Shown: positions 1 through 8,842 of the stretch, piece after piece | How the letters are laid out: each line of letters starts with the position of its first letter | Numbering within the stretch: the first letter of the stretch is position 1 | Origin: Chitinophaga pendula | Lineage (GTDB): Bacteria; Bacteroidota; Bacteroidia; Chitinophagales; Chitinophagaceae | DNA length: 64,000 bases | Assembly: GCF_020386615.1 (NCBI RefSeq) | Contig: NZ_CP077769.1 | Span: 4,588,001-4,652,000 of the forward strand | Direction of reading: 5' to 3' | Notes under the pieces: generated by a model | What the model saw: the letters and a program-made list of their open reading frames with translations, nothing else | The model's database searches: none | Told to the model about the DNA's origin: nothing | Position numbers and translations under genes: made by a program

Positions 1-160
1 TGCATTTCCCGCATCCCCCCGCCTTTCCTCACTACCCTGTCAAAGAAAAATCTTCCATCCCGTACAATATCCGCTCAACTATCATCAATTTTACTGCTTG
101 CAGGAACATCCCCTATTTATTACCTTGATAGGTATTAAAATCTACGCTAAAATTCCGCAC

Positions 161-1558
161 ATGAAAACCCTTTTTCTCACGCTTGTGACAGCGGCGCTAT
201 TGGTATCCGCCGCCGCCTGTAAAAAACAAGCCACCTCCCGGCAACAAGACACCGCCAATCTCCCGGCATCTGAAAATCTACGCGCCGCCGACATGGCAAA
301 AAATCCTTTCGTAACATCGATCTACACCGCCGACCCCTCCGCCCACGTATGGGCCGATGGTCGCCTGTATGTCTATCCATCTCACGACATCGACCCTCCC
401 AGAGGCTGCGACCTGATGGATCAGTACCACGTATTCTCTACCGACGACATGGTACACTGGACCGATCATGGCGAAATACTGCGCGCCAGCCAGGTACCCT
501 GGGGGCGCCCCGAAGGTGGCTTTATGTGGGCGCCCGACTGCGCCTACAAAAATGGCAAATACTACTTCTACTTCCCCCACCCCAGCGGTACCGACTGGGG
601 CAGCACCTGGAAAATAGGAGTAGCCACCAGCACCAACCCCGCCAGCGGATTCACCGTACAAGGCTACATCCCCAACCTCGAACCGTTCATCGATCCCACC
701 GTCTTCGTCGACGACGACGGCCAGGCCTATTTCTACTACGGCGGTGGTGGCACCTGTAAAGGAGGTAAACTAAAAAATAACATGATGGAGATCGATGGCG
801 CCATGCAAACCATGCAGGGCCTCGTCGACTTCCACGAAGCCTCCTGGGTACATAAACGCAATGGCGTTTACTACCTCTCCTACTCCGATAACCATGACGT
901 AGGCGACAGCCACAACCAAATGAGATATGCCACCAGCAACAGCCCCCTCGGCCCATGGACACATCGCGGCATCTACATGGACCCTACCGATAGCTATACC
1001 AATCATGGCTCCATCGTAGAATACAAAGGACAATGGTACGCCTTCTATCACAACAGCTCCATCTCCAAAAACGACTGGCTCAGATCCATCTGCGTAGATA
1101 AACTCTATTACAACGCCGATGGCACCATCCAGAAAGTACAGCAATCAGGCCCTACAAATCCCGACCCTAATGGCGACCTCCCCATCGGTCAAATCATCAC
1201 CCTCAAAGGCGCTAACAATAACTACGTATGCAGCGAAAACGGCGCACAGCCAATGATATGCAACCGCCCCGCCGTCGGTGGATGGGAACAGTTTAAAGTA
1301 GTATCCGCCGGTAATGGTAAAGTAGCCTTGCTGAACAGCGGCAAATATGTCTGCTCCGAAAATGGCCTGAAACCCATGATCTGCGACCGCCCCGCCATCG
1401 GCCCCTGGGAACAGTTCGAGTGGATAAAAAATACAGATGGCACCATCTCCCTTAAAGGCAATAACGGCAAGTTCGTCTCTATCGAAGATGGTACTCAGGC
1501 AATGACCTGCACCCGCAGCACCGCACAGAGCACCGAACGATTCCGCATCAATCAATAG
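161..1558 (+). CDS. GH43 family glycoside hydrolase, lipoprotein, with C-terminal beta-trefoil-like repeats
   Basis: Predicted exported lipoprotein of 465 aa. The hydrophobic N-terminus ends in AAAC, so Cys20 is the likely lipidated residue; this favours the ATG at 161 over an upstream in-frame ATG at 98. The five-bladed GH43 core covers about residues 50-345. The three expected acids are visible: general base Asp58 in TADPSAHVW, the Asp in DPTVFVDDDG, and the acid Glu in HEASWVHKRNG. The family releases arabinose or xylose from plant cell-wall hemicellulose; the exact substrate cannot be read from sequence. The C-terminal 120 aa holds three repeats (GxxxVCSENGxxPMICxRPxxGxWEQF type) resembling a fascin/ricin-like beta-trefoil, presumably sugar-binding. 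No T9SS sorting domain is present, consistent with a lipid anchor. Confidence 0.88.
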   Translation: MKTLFLTLVTAALLVSAAACKKQATSRQQDTANLPASENLRAADMAKNPFVTSIYTADPSAHVWADGRLYVYPSHDIDPPRGCDLMDQYHVFSTDDMVHWTDHGEILRASQVPWGRPEGGFMWAPDCAYKNGKYYFYFPHPSGTDWGSTWKIGVATSTNPASGFTVQGYIPNLEPFIDPTVFVDDDGQAYFYYGGGGTCKGGKLKNNMMEIDGAMQTMQGLVDFHEASWVHKRNGVYYLSYSDNHDVGDSHNQMRYATSNSPLGPWTHRGIYMDPTDSYTNHGSIVEYKGQWYAFYHNSSISKNDWLRSICVDKLYYNADGTIQKVQQSGPTNPDPNGDLPIGQIITLKGANNNYVCSENGAQPMICNRPAVGGWEQFKVVSAGNGKVALLNSGKYVCSENGLKPMICDRPAIGPWEQFEWIKNTDGTISLKGNNGKFVSIEDGTQAMTCTRSTAQSTERFRINQ

Positions 1559-1587
1559 TCACCATACACTATCCATCTTATAAATAA

Positions 1588-1622
1588 CATAGCGCCGGCA
1601 TCAATCAGATACCGGCGCTATG
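1588..1622. terminator. Rho-independent terminator between convergent genes
   Basis: Eleven-bp stem CATAGCGCCGG / CCGGCGCTATG around a 13-nt loop, lying between the GH43 stop and the convergent minus-strand gene. The flanks are only moderately T-rich. Confidence 0.7.
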
Positions 1623-1655
1623 CCTTTATAAAAAAGTGCAGCTGTCAGACTACAC

Positions 1656-2135
1656 CTACCAGGTCAATGTAGTACCCGCCAGCGGAGACGACTGCTTCAA
1701 CGCCGCGGCATCATTATCTTTATGATGCTCCCACCATCGTACATAATAAGGTGCTACCTCTTGCAACGAGGGCCGCCGCTTCGGATCTGCCGTATCCGAA
1801 ATATAAGGCCGCGTCGAGGCACCTTGCTTACGCTCCAACCGGATACTCTCTATAGTATACAACACAATCATACCGACCTGCTGCGGACCATGCTGCGCCG
1901 CAGACATCGCCGGAATAGGATAATTATCAATGACCTGCTCATCATTGACATGCTGGATCAACACAGCAATATCAGCAGGCCGTAATGCCGGCACCAGATC
2001 ATACTTGGGATATTTATTGGCTTTAAGCAGAGAAACGTACTGTTTGGCTGTCATAGGGCCTTTATCAGAGGTGTGGTTACAGTTGTTAAACGTTACGGCA
2101 GCAAACAGGCTGAGCATCAACAGTACCTGGGTCAT
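1656..2135 (-). CDS. Hypothetical exported protein
   Basis: Not recognised. 159 aa with a hydrophobic N-terminal segment followed by Cys19 (FNNC). The lipobox is non-canonical, so lipidation is only possible. The rest is soluble and mixed alpha/beta, with RPADIAVLIQHVNDEQ in the middle and a Trp/Tyr-rich stretch YYVRWWEHHK near the C-terminus. The ATG at 2135 is the only sensible start. It stands alone, convergent with the GH43 gene and about 80 bp downstream of the ogt-like gene on the same strand, so it could be read through from there. No function is proposed. Confidence 0.6.
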   Translation of the reverse strand: MTQVLLMLSLFAAVTFNNCNHTSDKGPMTAKQYVSLLKANKYPKYDLVPALRPADIAVLIQHVNDEQVIDNYPIPAMSAAQHGPQQVGMIVLYTIESIRLERKQGASTRPYISDTADPKRRPSLQEVAPYYVRWWEHHKDNDAAALKQSSPLAGTTLTW

Positions 2136-2214
2136 GTTAAGGATGTTAAAGATGAAAGTATAGGATCCAAAGGTCTGCTATAAATATACAGAAAAGTCAC
2201 ATAGCTAACTTCGC

Positions 2215-2745
2215 TCATCCGGCGGTATCCTCTCCCCAAGTCAAAGATATTTGCATCGCATTACCCCGCGCACCTTCCAACGTCAGCAAATAAGCCTTCG
2301 CCTCCAATCCGCCCGCAAACCCCGTAAGATGGCCGGAAGCACCTATCACCCGGTGACAAGGTACCACAATAGAGATGGGATTCCGCCCATTGGCAGCCCC
2401 CACCGCTCGTACCGCCTTTATATCCCCCAGCTGCCGCGCAATATCCCCATAGCTAAGTGTTTTACCATATGGGATCGTCGTGAGGATATGCCACACCGAA
2501 CGCTGAAAATCCGTCCCCACAGGATTAAGTTCCAACTCAAACTCCTTTCTTTCACCCTTAAAATATTCCTTCAGTTGCCGCTCCGTCTCCAGTAGCACCG
2601 GGTGCTGCTCATCCACCTCATAATGCCGGATACGCGTACGCGTAGGCACATCATTTTCCCATAAGATAGCAGCCAAACCCTTATCACTGGCCACCAGCTT
2701 CAATCGCCCTACTGGAGAAGGCGTTTCTTTATAATAGTATTCCAT
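2215..2745 (-). CDS. ogt: Methylated-DNA--protein-cysteine S-methyltransferase
   Basis: Suicide repair protein that moves an alkyl group from O6-alkylguanine in DNA to its own cysteine. The active-site motif PCHRVIG is present, preceded by the helix-turn-helix and wing that bind DNA (RSVWHILTTIPYGKTLSYGDIA). From the ATG at 2745 it is 176 aa, normal for the single-domain Ogt/MGMT class; the upstream in-frame extension to 2841 would overlap the esterase and lacks homologous character, so I reject it. It follows the esterase gene by 46 bp on the same strand and may be cotranscribed. Confidence 0.93.
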   Translation of the reverse strand: MEYYYKETPSPVGRLKLVASDKGLAAILWENDVPTRTRIRHYEVDEQHPVLLETERQLKEYFKGERKEFELELNPVGTDFQRSVWHILTTIPYGKTLSYGDIARQLGDIKAVRAVGAANGRNPISIVVPCHRVIGASGHLTGFAGGLEAKAYLLTLEGARGNAMQISLTWGEDTAG

Positions 2746-2791
2746 GCTATTGTATAATATCAACAACATAAAAATACTAAATAATTTAGTT

Positions 2792-3781
2792 TTAACCTTG
2801 TAATGCCACCCTGATCGCAGCAGCAGCAGACAATAATGCATTTTGCACCGCCGGGATATCCGCCAATGGGTTCAACAACCCGTAATCATGGATCATTCCC
2901 TGGTAACGTACCAACGTAACCGGTACGTCTGCCTCATCCAGTTTACGGGCATAAGCCTCTCCTTCATCACGTAATACATCATTCTCCGCCGTCTGGATAA
3001 TAGCAGGAGGCAATCCCTTCAACTCCTCCAGAGAAGCCCGCAATGGCGACGCGTACTTGTGAACACCCTCCGATTTATCATTGAGATAATTATCCCAGAA
3101 CCAGATCATCATATTACGCGTCAGAAACCTGCCCGTAGCATATTGATGATAGGAAGAAGTATCAAAATCAGCATTGGTCACCGGCCAGAACAGGAATTGT
3201 AACCGCAGGTCCGGCCCTCCCCGCTCCTTAGCCATCAATGCCACTACCGCAGACATATTACCTCCAACACTGTTCCCCACTACCGCCAGCCGCTTTCCAT
3301 CCACATTGATCTCATCACCGTGCCCTGCCACCCATTTCGTAGCAGCATAAGCCTGGTTGATCGCAGTGGGGAATTTTGCCTCAGGAGAGCGATCATAATC
3401 CACATATATAGCGGGCAAACCAGCATACACCACCAGATCACGGATGAACCGCTGATGCGTCGGAAAGTCCCCTAATACCCAACCACCTCCGTGAAAGAAC
3501 ATAAACGCCGGTAGCCGCTCTTTCACACCCGCTGGCCGTATGATCCTGATACCCACACTTACCCCATCCTCCGTAATGGTACGTTCCTCTACATCCACAC
3601 CCGATACGTCCACCCTAACCGATTGTTGAGCGCCTTCCAGCACACCTCGCGCTTCCACAGGCGATAACTGCTCCATAGGTTTTGCATCACTACTGTTCAG
3701 GTGCCGCAAAAAGGCCTTTACCTGGCTGTTGATCGCAGGATCAAGCGCCGGATCTGATACTTCAGATATTGCTTTTGCCAT
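2792..3781 (-). CDS. Alpha/beta hydrolase, hormone-sensitive-lipase-type esterase
   Basis: 329 aa cytoplasmic esterase of the HSL family (bacterial family IV). The oxyanion-hole HGGG motif occurs as FFHGGGWVLGD. The nucleophile elbow is GNSVGG. A late Asp in AENDVLRDEG and the His in GMIHDYGLLNPL complete the triad. The family hydrolyses short-chain acyl esters; the natural substrate is unknown. There is no signal peptide. It probably forms a two-gene unit with the downstream ogt gene. Confidence 0.88.
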   Translation of the reverse strand: MAKAISEVSDPALDPAINSQVKAFLRHLNSSDAKPMEQLSPVEARGVLEGAQQSVRVDVSGVDVEERTITEDGVSVGIRIIRPAGVKERLPAFMFFHGGGWVLGDFPTHQRFIRDLVVYAGLPAIYVDYDRSPEAKFPTAINQAYAATKWVAGHGDEINVDGKRLAVVGNSVGGNMSAVVALMAKERGGPDLRLQFLFWPVTNADFDTSSYHQYATGRFLTRNMMIWFWDNYLNDKSEGVHKYASPLRASLEELKGLPPAIIQTAENDVLRDEGEAYARKLDEADVPVTLVRYQGMIHDYGLLNPLADIPAVQNALLSAAAAIRVALQG

Positions 3782-3993
3782 AATTGTAAGATTTTGTACC
3801 CTATCCCCCCAAATTTCAAACCAATAGATAACTTAGATCTGACCATTGATACATTCGCCCTTCCCGCTAATTGCCAAATACCGGAAAAATCCCCTGCCAC
3901 ACGTTGCTCGAAGCAACTTAGCTTTGAGGAAATTATTAACTCCAATTTCTTCACCGCAACATAGCACATAGCTAAAACAAAAAAGGGGACCGT

Positions 3994-5505
3994 ATGACTA
4001 GTTTATCACTCATCATCTCAGCAGCATTGATCATAGGTTTTACTGTAGCCTGGCTCATCGCTAAAAGCAATACCAAAACGATCACCGGCAACCTCCAGGT
4101 AGCAGCAAACAGACAGGTAGCAATGCTGCAGACTACCCTCGAGGAACAGAAGATACTGCTCGCAGCCCGGAACGAAGAGTTACGTCAGCAGCAAAATATG
4201 CTCACCAACGCCCTGCAGACAAAAACCGCACTGGAAACCACGCTGGAACAGGTGAACAAAACCATATTGGAACTACAAAACAGAGAGCAGGAAGCATTAG
4301 TCAGAATAACAGACTTACAAAATACCCTGACAACCGTTAAAGAAGAAAATGCAAGCCTCGACGCCAGCGAAAAAGCAACAGCGAAACGCCTGGAAGAACA
4401 ACAGCGCTTCATGACAGATGCACAACAACACCTCAAGGATACATTTAGCGCCTTATCCGCACATGCACTGCAAAATAACAATACTTCCTTTGTAGAATTA
4501 GCCAAAGCAAAACTAGAAGAGAAAGTAACAGAAGCCAGGGGAGAATTGGATAAAAAACAACAGGCAATCGACGCCGTAGTCAAACCGCTGGCAGAAAGCC
4601 TGGGTAAAATAGATAAAACGATCAACGATCTGGAAATAAAAAGGGAAGGTGCCTATAGCAATATGAACACGCTGCTGGATCAGATGAAACAAAGTACCGT
4701 CGCATTAGACAAAGAAACCCGCAGCCTGGTCAGCGCCTTAAAGACCAGCACCTCCCGTGGCAGGTATGGCGAGATCGCCTTGCGCAGATTGGTAGAATTC
4801 GCCGGTATGATGGAATACTGCGATTTTCAGGAACAGGTCAGCACAGACAGCGATAGCGGCCGGCTGCGCCCCGATATGGTGATCCAGCTCCCTGGCAGCA
4901 GACAAGTAGTCGTAGACAGCAAAGTACCATTGGCCGCTTACCTCGAAGTATTTGAAACAGACGAAATACCCCGGCAAAAACTACTGATGGAAAAACATGT
5001 TGCCGCCATCAAAACACATATCAAACAACTAGGAAGTAAAGCCTACTGGGATCAATTCCCCGAAGCACCAGACTTTGTCGTGATGTTTATGCAGATCGAA
5101 AGCAGCTTTGGAGCAGCACTACAGCTATATCCTGGCATAATAGAAGAAGCGTTGAACAATCGTATCATTATCGCTACACCTACTACGCTCATCACCGTAT
5201 TACGCAGCATCGGCTATTGCTGGAACCAGATAAAAACACAGGAAAACATCGACCAGATCAGAGACGCCGCCGTAGAAATGTATGAACGCACCACCATATT
5301 AATGGATCACATAACAAACATCGGGAAAAGCCTCACAGCCACCGTCAGTAATTACAACAAAACCGTAGCAAGCCTGGAAGGAAACTTCCTGCCACATACA
5401 AGAACAATACATAAGTACGCATCAGCATCTACCAAAAAGAATTTATCTAATATCATCCCCATAGACATCGCTACCAGGGAAGTCGTTGCTGCTCCTCCTC
5501 AATAA
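3994..5505 (+). CDS. rmuC: DNA recombination protein RmuC
   Basis: 503 aa. An N-terminal membrane anchor (about residues 5-23) is followed by a long coiled coil (about 30-240, rich in Gln/Glu/Lys heptads) and the RmuC nuclease-like core. Core motifs include STSRGRYGEIALRRLVEFAGM, VVVDSKVPLAAYLE and the conserved C-terminal IIIATPTTLITVLRSI. RmuC limits inversions and rearrangements at repeats in Escherichia coli; its biochemical activity is not firmly established. It is a single gene ending in a shared hairpin. Confidence 0.95.
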   Translation: MTSLSLIISAALIIGFTVAWLIAKSNTKTITGNLQVAANRQVAMLQTTLEEQKILLAARNEELRQQQNMLTNALQTKTALETTLEQVNKTILELQNREQEALVRITDLQNTLTTVKEENASLDASEKATAKRLEEQQRFMTDAQQHLKDTFSALSAHALQNNNTSFVELAKAKLEEKVTEARGELDKKQQAIDAVVKPLAESLGKIDKTINDLEIKREGAYSNMNTLLDQMKQSTVALDKETRSLVSALKTSTSRGRYGEIALRRLVEFAGMMEYCDFQEQVSTDSDSGRLRPDMVIQLPGSRQVVVDSKVPLAAYLEVFETDEIPRQKLLMEKHVAAIKTHIKQLGSKAYWDQFPEAPDFVVMFMQIESSFGAALQLYPGIIEEALNNRIIIATPTTLITVLRSIGYCWNQIKTQENIDQIRDAAVEMYERTTILMDHITNIGKSLTATVSNYNKTVASLEGNFLPHTRTIHKYASASTKKNLSNIIPIDIATREVVAAPPQ

Positions 5506-5541
5506 TACCATCACTTCATCTACAGTGATAGCCCCAAAAAG

Positions 5542-5578
5542 AAAACGGGAACCATACAATCGCGTATAGTTCCCGTTT
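5542..5578. terminator. Bidirectional terminator
   Basis: Stem AAACGGGAAC / GTTCCCGTTT around a 16-nt loop, between convergent rmuC and the PD40 gene. A-rich sequence on one side and T-rich on the other suit both directions. Confidence 0.7.
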
Positions 5579-5603
5579 CGCTATATAGGATATCCCAAGA
5601 TGA

Positions 5604-6494
5604 TTATTTGGCTGGCGTAAAAGGAAGATATTTTGACTCCATCCACTTAATAGTAAGCTCACTGCTGTAGTAGAAATATTGTCCATCAGGAGAAAAACTC
5701 GGACAATACTCATAGGTAGCAGTATTGATCCGGTTACTCATATGCGCAGGATAAGACCACTGGCCACCTGACTGCTTTGCATAATAAAGATCAGCCTCCC
5801 CGTACCCACCGGGCCGGTCAGAAGTAAACACCAGGTAATCCTCATGTGCGGTGATCAGCGGGTCATGCTCATCACCCGTTGTATTAACCATTGCCCCCAG
5901 GTTTTTAGGTGTCGTAAATGCACCATTGACAACCTCACTTACATACAGATCCAGTCCACCATAACCACCCCGGCGGTTAGAGGCAAAATAAAGATTACCA
6001 TTGCGGGCCACAGACACATAATACTCCGTACTATCAGAATTCACCTGCTCAATATATTCCGGGGCAGACCATTTACCTTCCCCTTCCGGCCTGGTCCGCC
6101 AGATATTATAATCAGCTATCGTATCAGTAGCATTTACAGGCCGGTTGGAAATGAAATACAAAGTGCCATCCGCCGTAACAAACGGATCTGCCTGTGAATA
6201 GCTTGCTTCAGAAAATGGAGCCAGTCGGGGAATCGACTTCCCGGATTCCCCCAATGCCAGCTCATAGATCTGCCAGACTCCCCTTTCACCCCGGCAAAAA
6301 AAGACCTTCTTCCCGTCTGCCGAAAATGCCGTACAGAAATGCAACTTATCCGCCGGTATAACCTCCGGCAGGAATCGCATAGGAATAGAGTCCGGACGGG
6401 GCATTGGATAGGCAATTTGCCGGCTCGGATGACAAGTACCGATACGCAGCAGCACGTTGGTGCACAATACAAAAAGGAGTGTCCGTAATACCAT
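5604..6494 (-). CDS. PD40/TolB-like beta-propeller protein, exported
   Basis: 296 aa with a hydrophobic N-terminal segment, then repeated PD40 (WD40-like) blades: FSADGKKVFFCRGE, VTADGTLYFISNRP, VARNGNLYFASNRRGGYGGLDLY, ITAHEDYLVFTSDRPGGYGEADLYY and FSPDGQYFYYSS. Such propellers scaffold envelope complexes or bind peptides. Here there is no OmpA or sorting domain, so it is probably periplasmic or surface lipid-linked. Its ATG overlaps the stop of the CGNR gene by one base (TAATG), implying translational coupling. Confidence 0.8.
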   Translation of the reverse strand: MVLRTLLFVLCTNVLLRIGTCHPSRQIAYPMPRPDSIPMRFLPEVIPADKLHFCTAFSADGKKVFFCRGERGVWQIYELALGESGKSIPRLAPFSEASYSQADPFVTADGTLYFISNRPVNATDTIADYNIWRTRPEGEGKWSAPEYIEQVNSDSTEYYVSVARNGNLYFASNRRGGYGGLDLYVSEVVNGAFTTPKNLGAMVNTTGDEHDPLITAHEDYLVFTSDRPGGYGEADLYYAKQSGGQWSYPAHMSNRINTATYEYCPSFSPDGQYFYYSSELTIKWMESKYLPFTPAK

Positions 6495-7099
6495 TACATG
6501 TACTTTTTTTTGTGGTAGTATCTTTTGGATTTATCCCGGCTTCCGCAAACCTGCATATTGCACCATCTTCGCTTCCCATTCTTGGTATGATCGAAGAAAA
6601 GCCATTCACAATTCGAACAACATTTAATACGCTCCAACCGGCCTCCCGTAAGCAGGTCAAATGCCTGCTTGATCAATAAATATAACGGCACATCTAAATG
6701 CAACGTAGTATCCGAAACCATCGCCCTGGCCTGCTTATTCGTAATAGTGATTGTAATGTGGGAAAAAGTTTCCTGTAGTATCGTATTATAAGCGATGACA
6801 GCGCCCTGCTCAGGGGCATGTTTGTACGCGATAGCGCCAAACAGTTCAAATAATAACTCCCTATGCTGTATCACACGATCAAACGCCATCGCCATCTTAC
6901 GCGGATGACTGGCAGCATAATCGGCCAACTCCCCGATACGGCTTTCATCCAGCAGGCCCACCTTACCTGCCCACTCCAGAAAATCCGGGTAACTCCTCAG
7001 GTAGTCATATGCCTCAGGCACATGCCGGTTGCTGATGGTATTGACAAAATCAAAAACCATACACCCTCCGTCTAACTGCAATGTGGCTATACTTCTCAT
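6494..7099 (-). CDS. CGNR zinc-finger / ABATE domain putative transcriptional regulator
   Basis: 201 aa. The N-terminal ABATE domain (LDGGCMVFDFVNTIS) is followed by a C-terminal CGNR zinc finger with the cysteine set CCSNCEWLFFD...RRWCNMQVCGSRDK, where the usual CGNR is CGSR. This family is proposed to bind DNA in stress regulation. The start at 7099 is chosen because the ABATE domain normally begins within about 10 residues of the initiator; the longer frame to 7147 would add an unsupported hydrophobic leader. It is coupled to the downstream PD40 gene by a one-base overlap. Confidence 0.85.
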   Translation of the reverse strand: MRSIATLQLDGGCMVFDFVNTISNRHVPEAYDYLRSYPDFLEWAGKVGLLDESRIGELADYAASHPRKMAMAFDRVIQHRELLFELFGAIAYKHAPEQGAVIAYNTILQETFSHITITITNKQARAMVSDTTLHLDVPLYLLIKQAFDLLTGGRLERIKCCSNCEWLFFDHTKNGKRRWCNMQVCGSRDKSKRYYHKKKYM

Positions 7100-7413
7100 T
7101 AAGCAAAACGTTATCAGGATAAAGGTAATTACTACCACTAAAACCATGATAGGCAGTAATAATTATTTTATATTTTTAACGCATCTTATCACTCACCTGT
7201 AGGTCAATAATACAGATCTGAAGTTGTCATGAACCCAGACACAATACACGTTACAACTTATAAATACAGGTACATCAGCACGCTGAAAGCGTACACCATA
7301 TCTATCTCAGGAGCCTGTTGTCGGAAGAAAATATTTTTTTTCAAATTGCTGTTTACTGTTGACATAAGGTTGTCATCACCTGATCGGAAATTTGCTTTAT
7401 CAAACACACACAT

Positions 7414-8598
7414 ATGAGACGACTTCTCCTTTCGCTAACTATCGCTGCTGCAGCTGTCACCACAAATGCACAAAGTCAAAAAAAAACCTACAATATGTCT
7501 ACCGTTAAGCCATTCAAGATCGAAGTACAACAAACCGTATTGGAAGACCTCCAAACACGCCTGCGTCAAACACGCTGGCCCGATGCCCCTGAAAACATTG
7601 GCTGGAAATATGGTACAGACCCCGTATTCCTCCAAAAACTGATAGCCTACTGGCAAAATGGCTACGATTGGCGTAAACAGGAAGCCGCACTCAATAAATT
7701 TCCGCAGTTCACTGTAGAAATAGACAGTGTCAACCTCCACTTCCTCTACATTAAAAGTAAAAAAGCCAATGCCAGACCCTTACTGCTGCTACACGGATGG
7801 CCTGATTGTTTCTACCGCTATTACAAGGTCATTCCTTTACTCTCCGATGAATACGACATCATAGTACCTTCCCTTCCCGGTTTCGGCTTCTCCAGTCACG
7901 TTGCCATGACGGATGATGGCTCGGCAAAAGTGATCACGACACTGATGAAAGAAGTACTGGGTTATAAAACCTTCCTGGTAGCAGGTGGAGACGTAGGTAG
8001 CGGCATCGCCAAATCTATCGCAAATCTCTACCCTGAAAGCGTACCTGCTATCCATCTCTCAGATGTAGGTTATCCTAATGGTACCGAAGATTGGGCAACT
8101 ATGACCAAAGCAGAACAAGAATTCGGACAGTTTATTCAACAGTGGTGGTACGCAGAAGGTGCATATGCAATGCTGCACGCTACCAAACCGCAAACACAAG
8201 CCTATGGACTGAATGACTCACCCGTAGGCCTTGCTGCCTGGATCGTAGAAAAGTTCCATACCTGGACTGACAAAGAGGGCAACATTGAAGATCACTTCAC
8301 GAAAGATGAACTGCTCACCAATGTCATGATCTACTGGGTTAGTCAGACAATCAATTCGTCTATGCGTACCTATGCGGCTGGTGCCTTTCAACAACTGGCT
8401 TCAGGTCAAAAGGTAAATACGCCCACCGGCATAGCCATATTCCCGGGCGACGCTCCTACACCCAAAGAGTGGGCAGACAGAAAAGCAAACGTAAAACGCT
8501 TCACCGTAATGGAGAAAGGCGGACACTTTGCAGCACTGCAACTACCGGAATTGTGGACAAAAGAAGTGAAGACATTTTTCCAAAGCGAAGTGAAATAA
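7414..8598 (+). CDS. Epoxide hydrolase, exported
   Basis: 394 aa with a signal peptide (about residues 1-19, ending TTNAQ). The epoxide-hydrolase N-terminal domain (KPFKIEVQQTVLEDLQTRL) leads into an alpha/beta-hydrolase core. HGWP at 127-130 forms the oxyanion hole, Asp193 in AGGDVGSG is the expected nucleophile, and the His in GGHFAALQLPE is the base. It would open epoxides to vicinal diols through an aspartyl ester. Export is unusual for this mostly cytosolic family but occurs in Bacteroidota. The last 38 bases and the stop codon belong to a 58-bp tandem duplication. Confidence 0.9.
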   Translation: MRRLLLSLTIAAAAVTTNAQSQKKTYNMSTVKPFKIEVQQTVLEDLQTRLRQTRWPDAPENIGWKYGTDPVFLQKLIAYWQNGYDWRKQEAALNKFPQFTVEIDSVNLHFLYIKSKKANARPLLLLHGWPDCFYRYYKVIPLLSDEYDIIVPSLPGFGFSSHVAMTDDGSAKVITTLMKEVLGYKTFLVAGGDVGSGIAKSIANLYPESVPAIHLSDVGYPNGTEDWATMTKAEQEFGQFIQQWWYAEGAYAMLHATKPQTQAYGLNDSPVGLAAWIVEKFHTWTDKEGNIEDHFTKDELLTNVMIYWVSQTINSSMRTYAAGAFQQLASGQKVNTPTGIAIFPGDAPTPKEWADRKANVKRFTVMEKGGHFAALQLPELWTKEVKTFFQSEVK

Positions 8599-8677
8599 AC
8601 TCTTTTAGTGAAGTAGCTAAGAAATGAAGACGTTTCCCCAAAGCGAAGTGAAATAAACTCTTTTAGTGAAGTAGCTA
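8561..8677. repeat. 58-bp direct tandem repeat spanning the 3' end of the epoxide hydrolase gene
   Basis: Two copies with 58-bp period. Copy 1 starts at 8561 inside the coding region and copy 2 at 8619. They share CAAAGCGAAGTGAAATAAAC and the following TCTTTTAGTGAAGTAGCTA without change, and differ at a few bases in the upstream part. The second copy re-creates the last residues and stop codon outside the gene. Confidence 0.92.
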
Positions 8678-8700
8678 TAAGCACTTATAGAATAAATAAC

Positions 8701-8728
8701 AAAGGGAGGCTGTATCAGCTCCCTTTTT
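8701..8728 (+). terminator. Rho-independent terminator of the epoxide hydrolase gene
   Basis: Stem AAAGGGAG / CTCCCTTT with a 10-nt loop, followed by a T-run. Confidence 0.75.
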
Positions 8729-8842
8729 TATGGGCTGGCGGTAGTCGCCATTTTTCATTTCGGTTACAGATGTCCTTGATTTGGTTATCATCACAAAGTA
8801 ATAGTTCGTGAATTTTGCACTATTCATTCAAACAGCAACTTT

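Noticed and set aside
3718..3969. 83-aa minus-strand frame
   Set aside because: Overlaps the esterase start in another frame and extends over the AT-rich intergenic region without similarity to anything I know.
7229..7417. 62-aa frame upstream of the epoxide hydrolase
   Set aside because: No coding character or conserved motif; overlaps the likely promoter and leader region.
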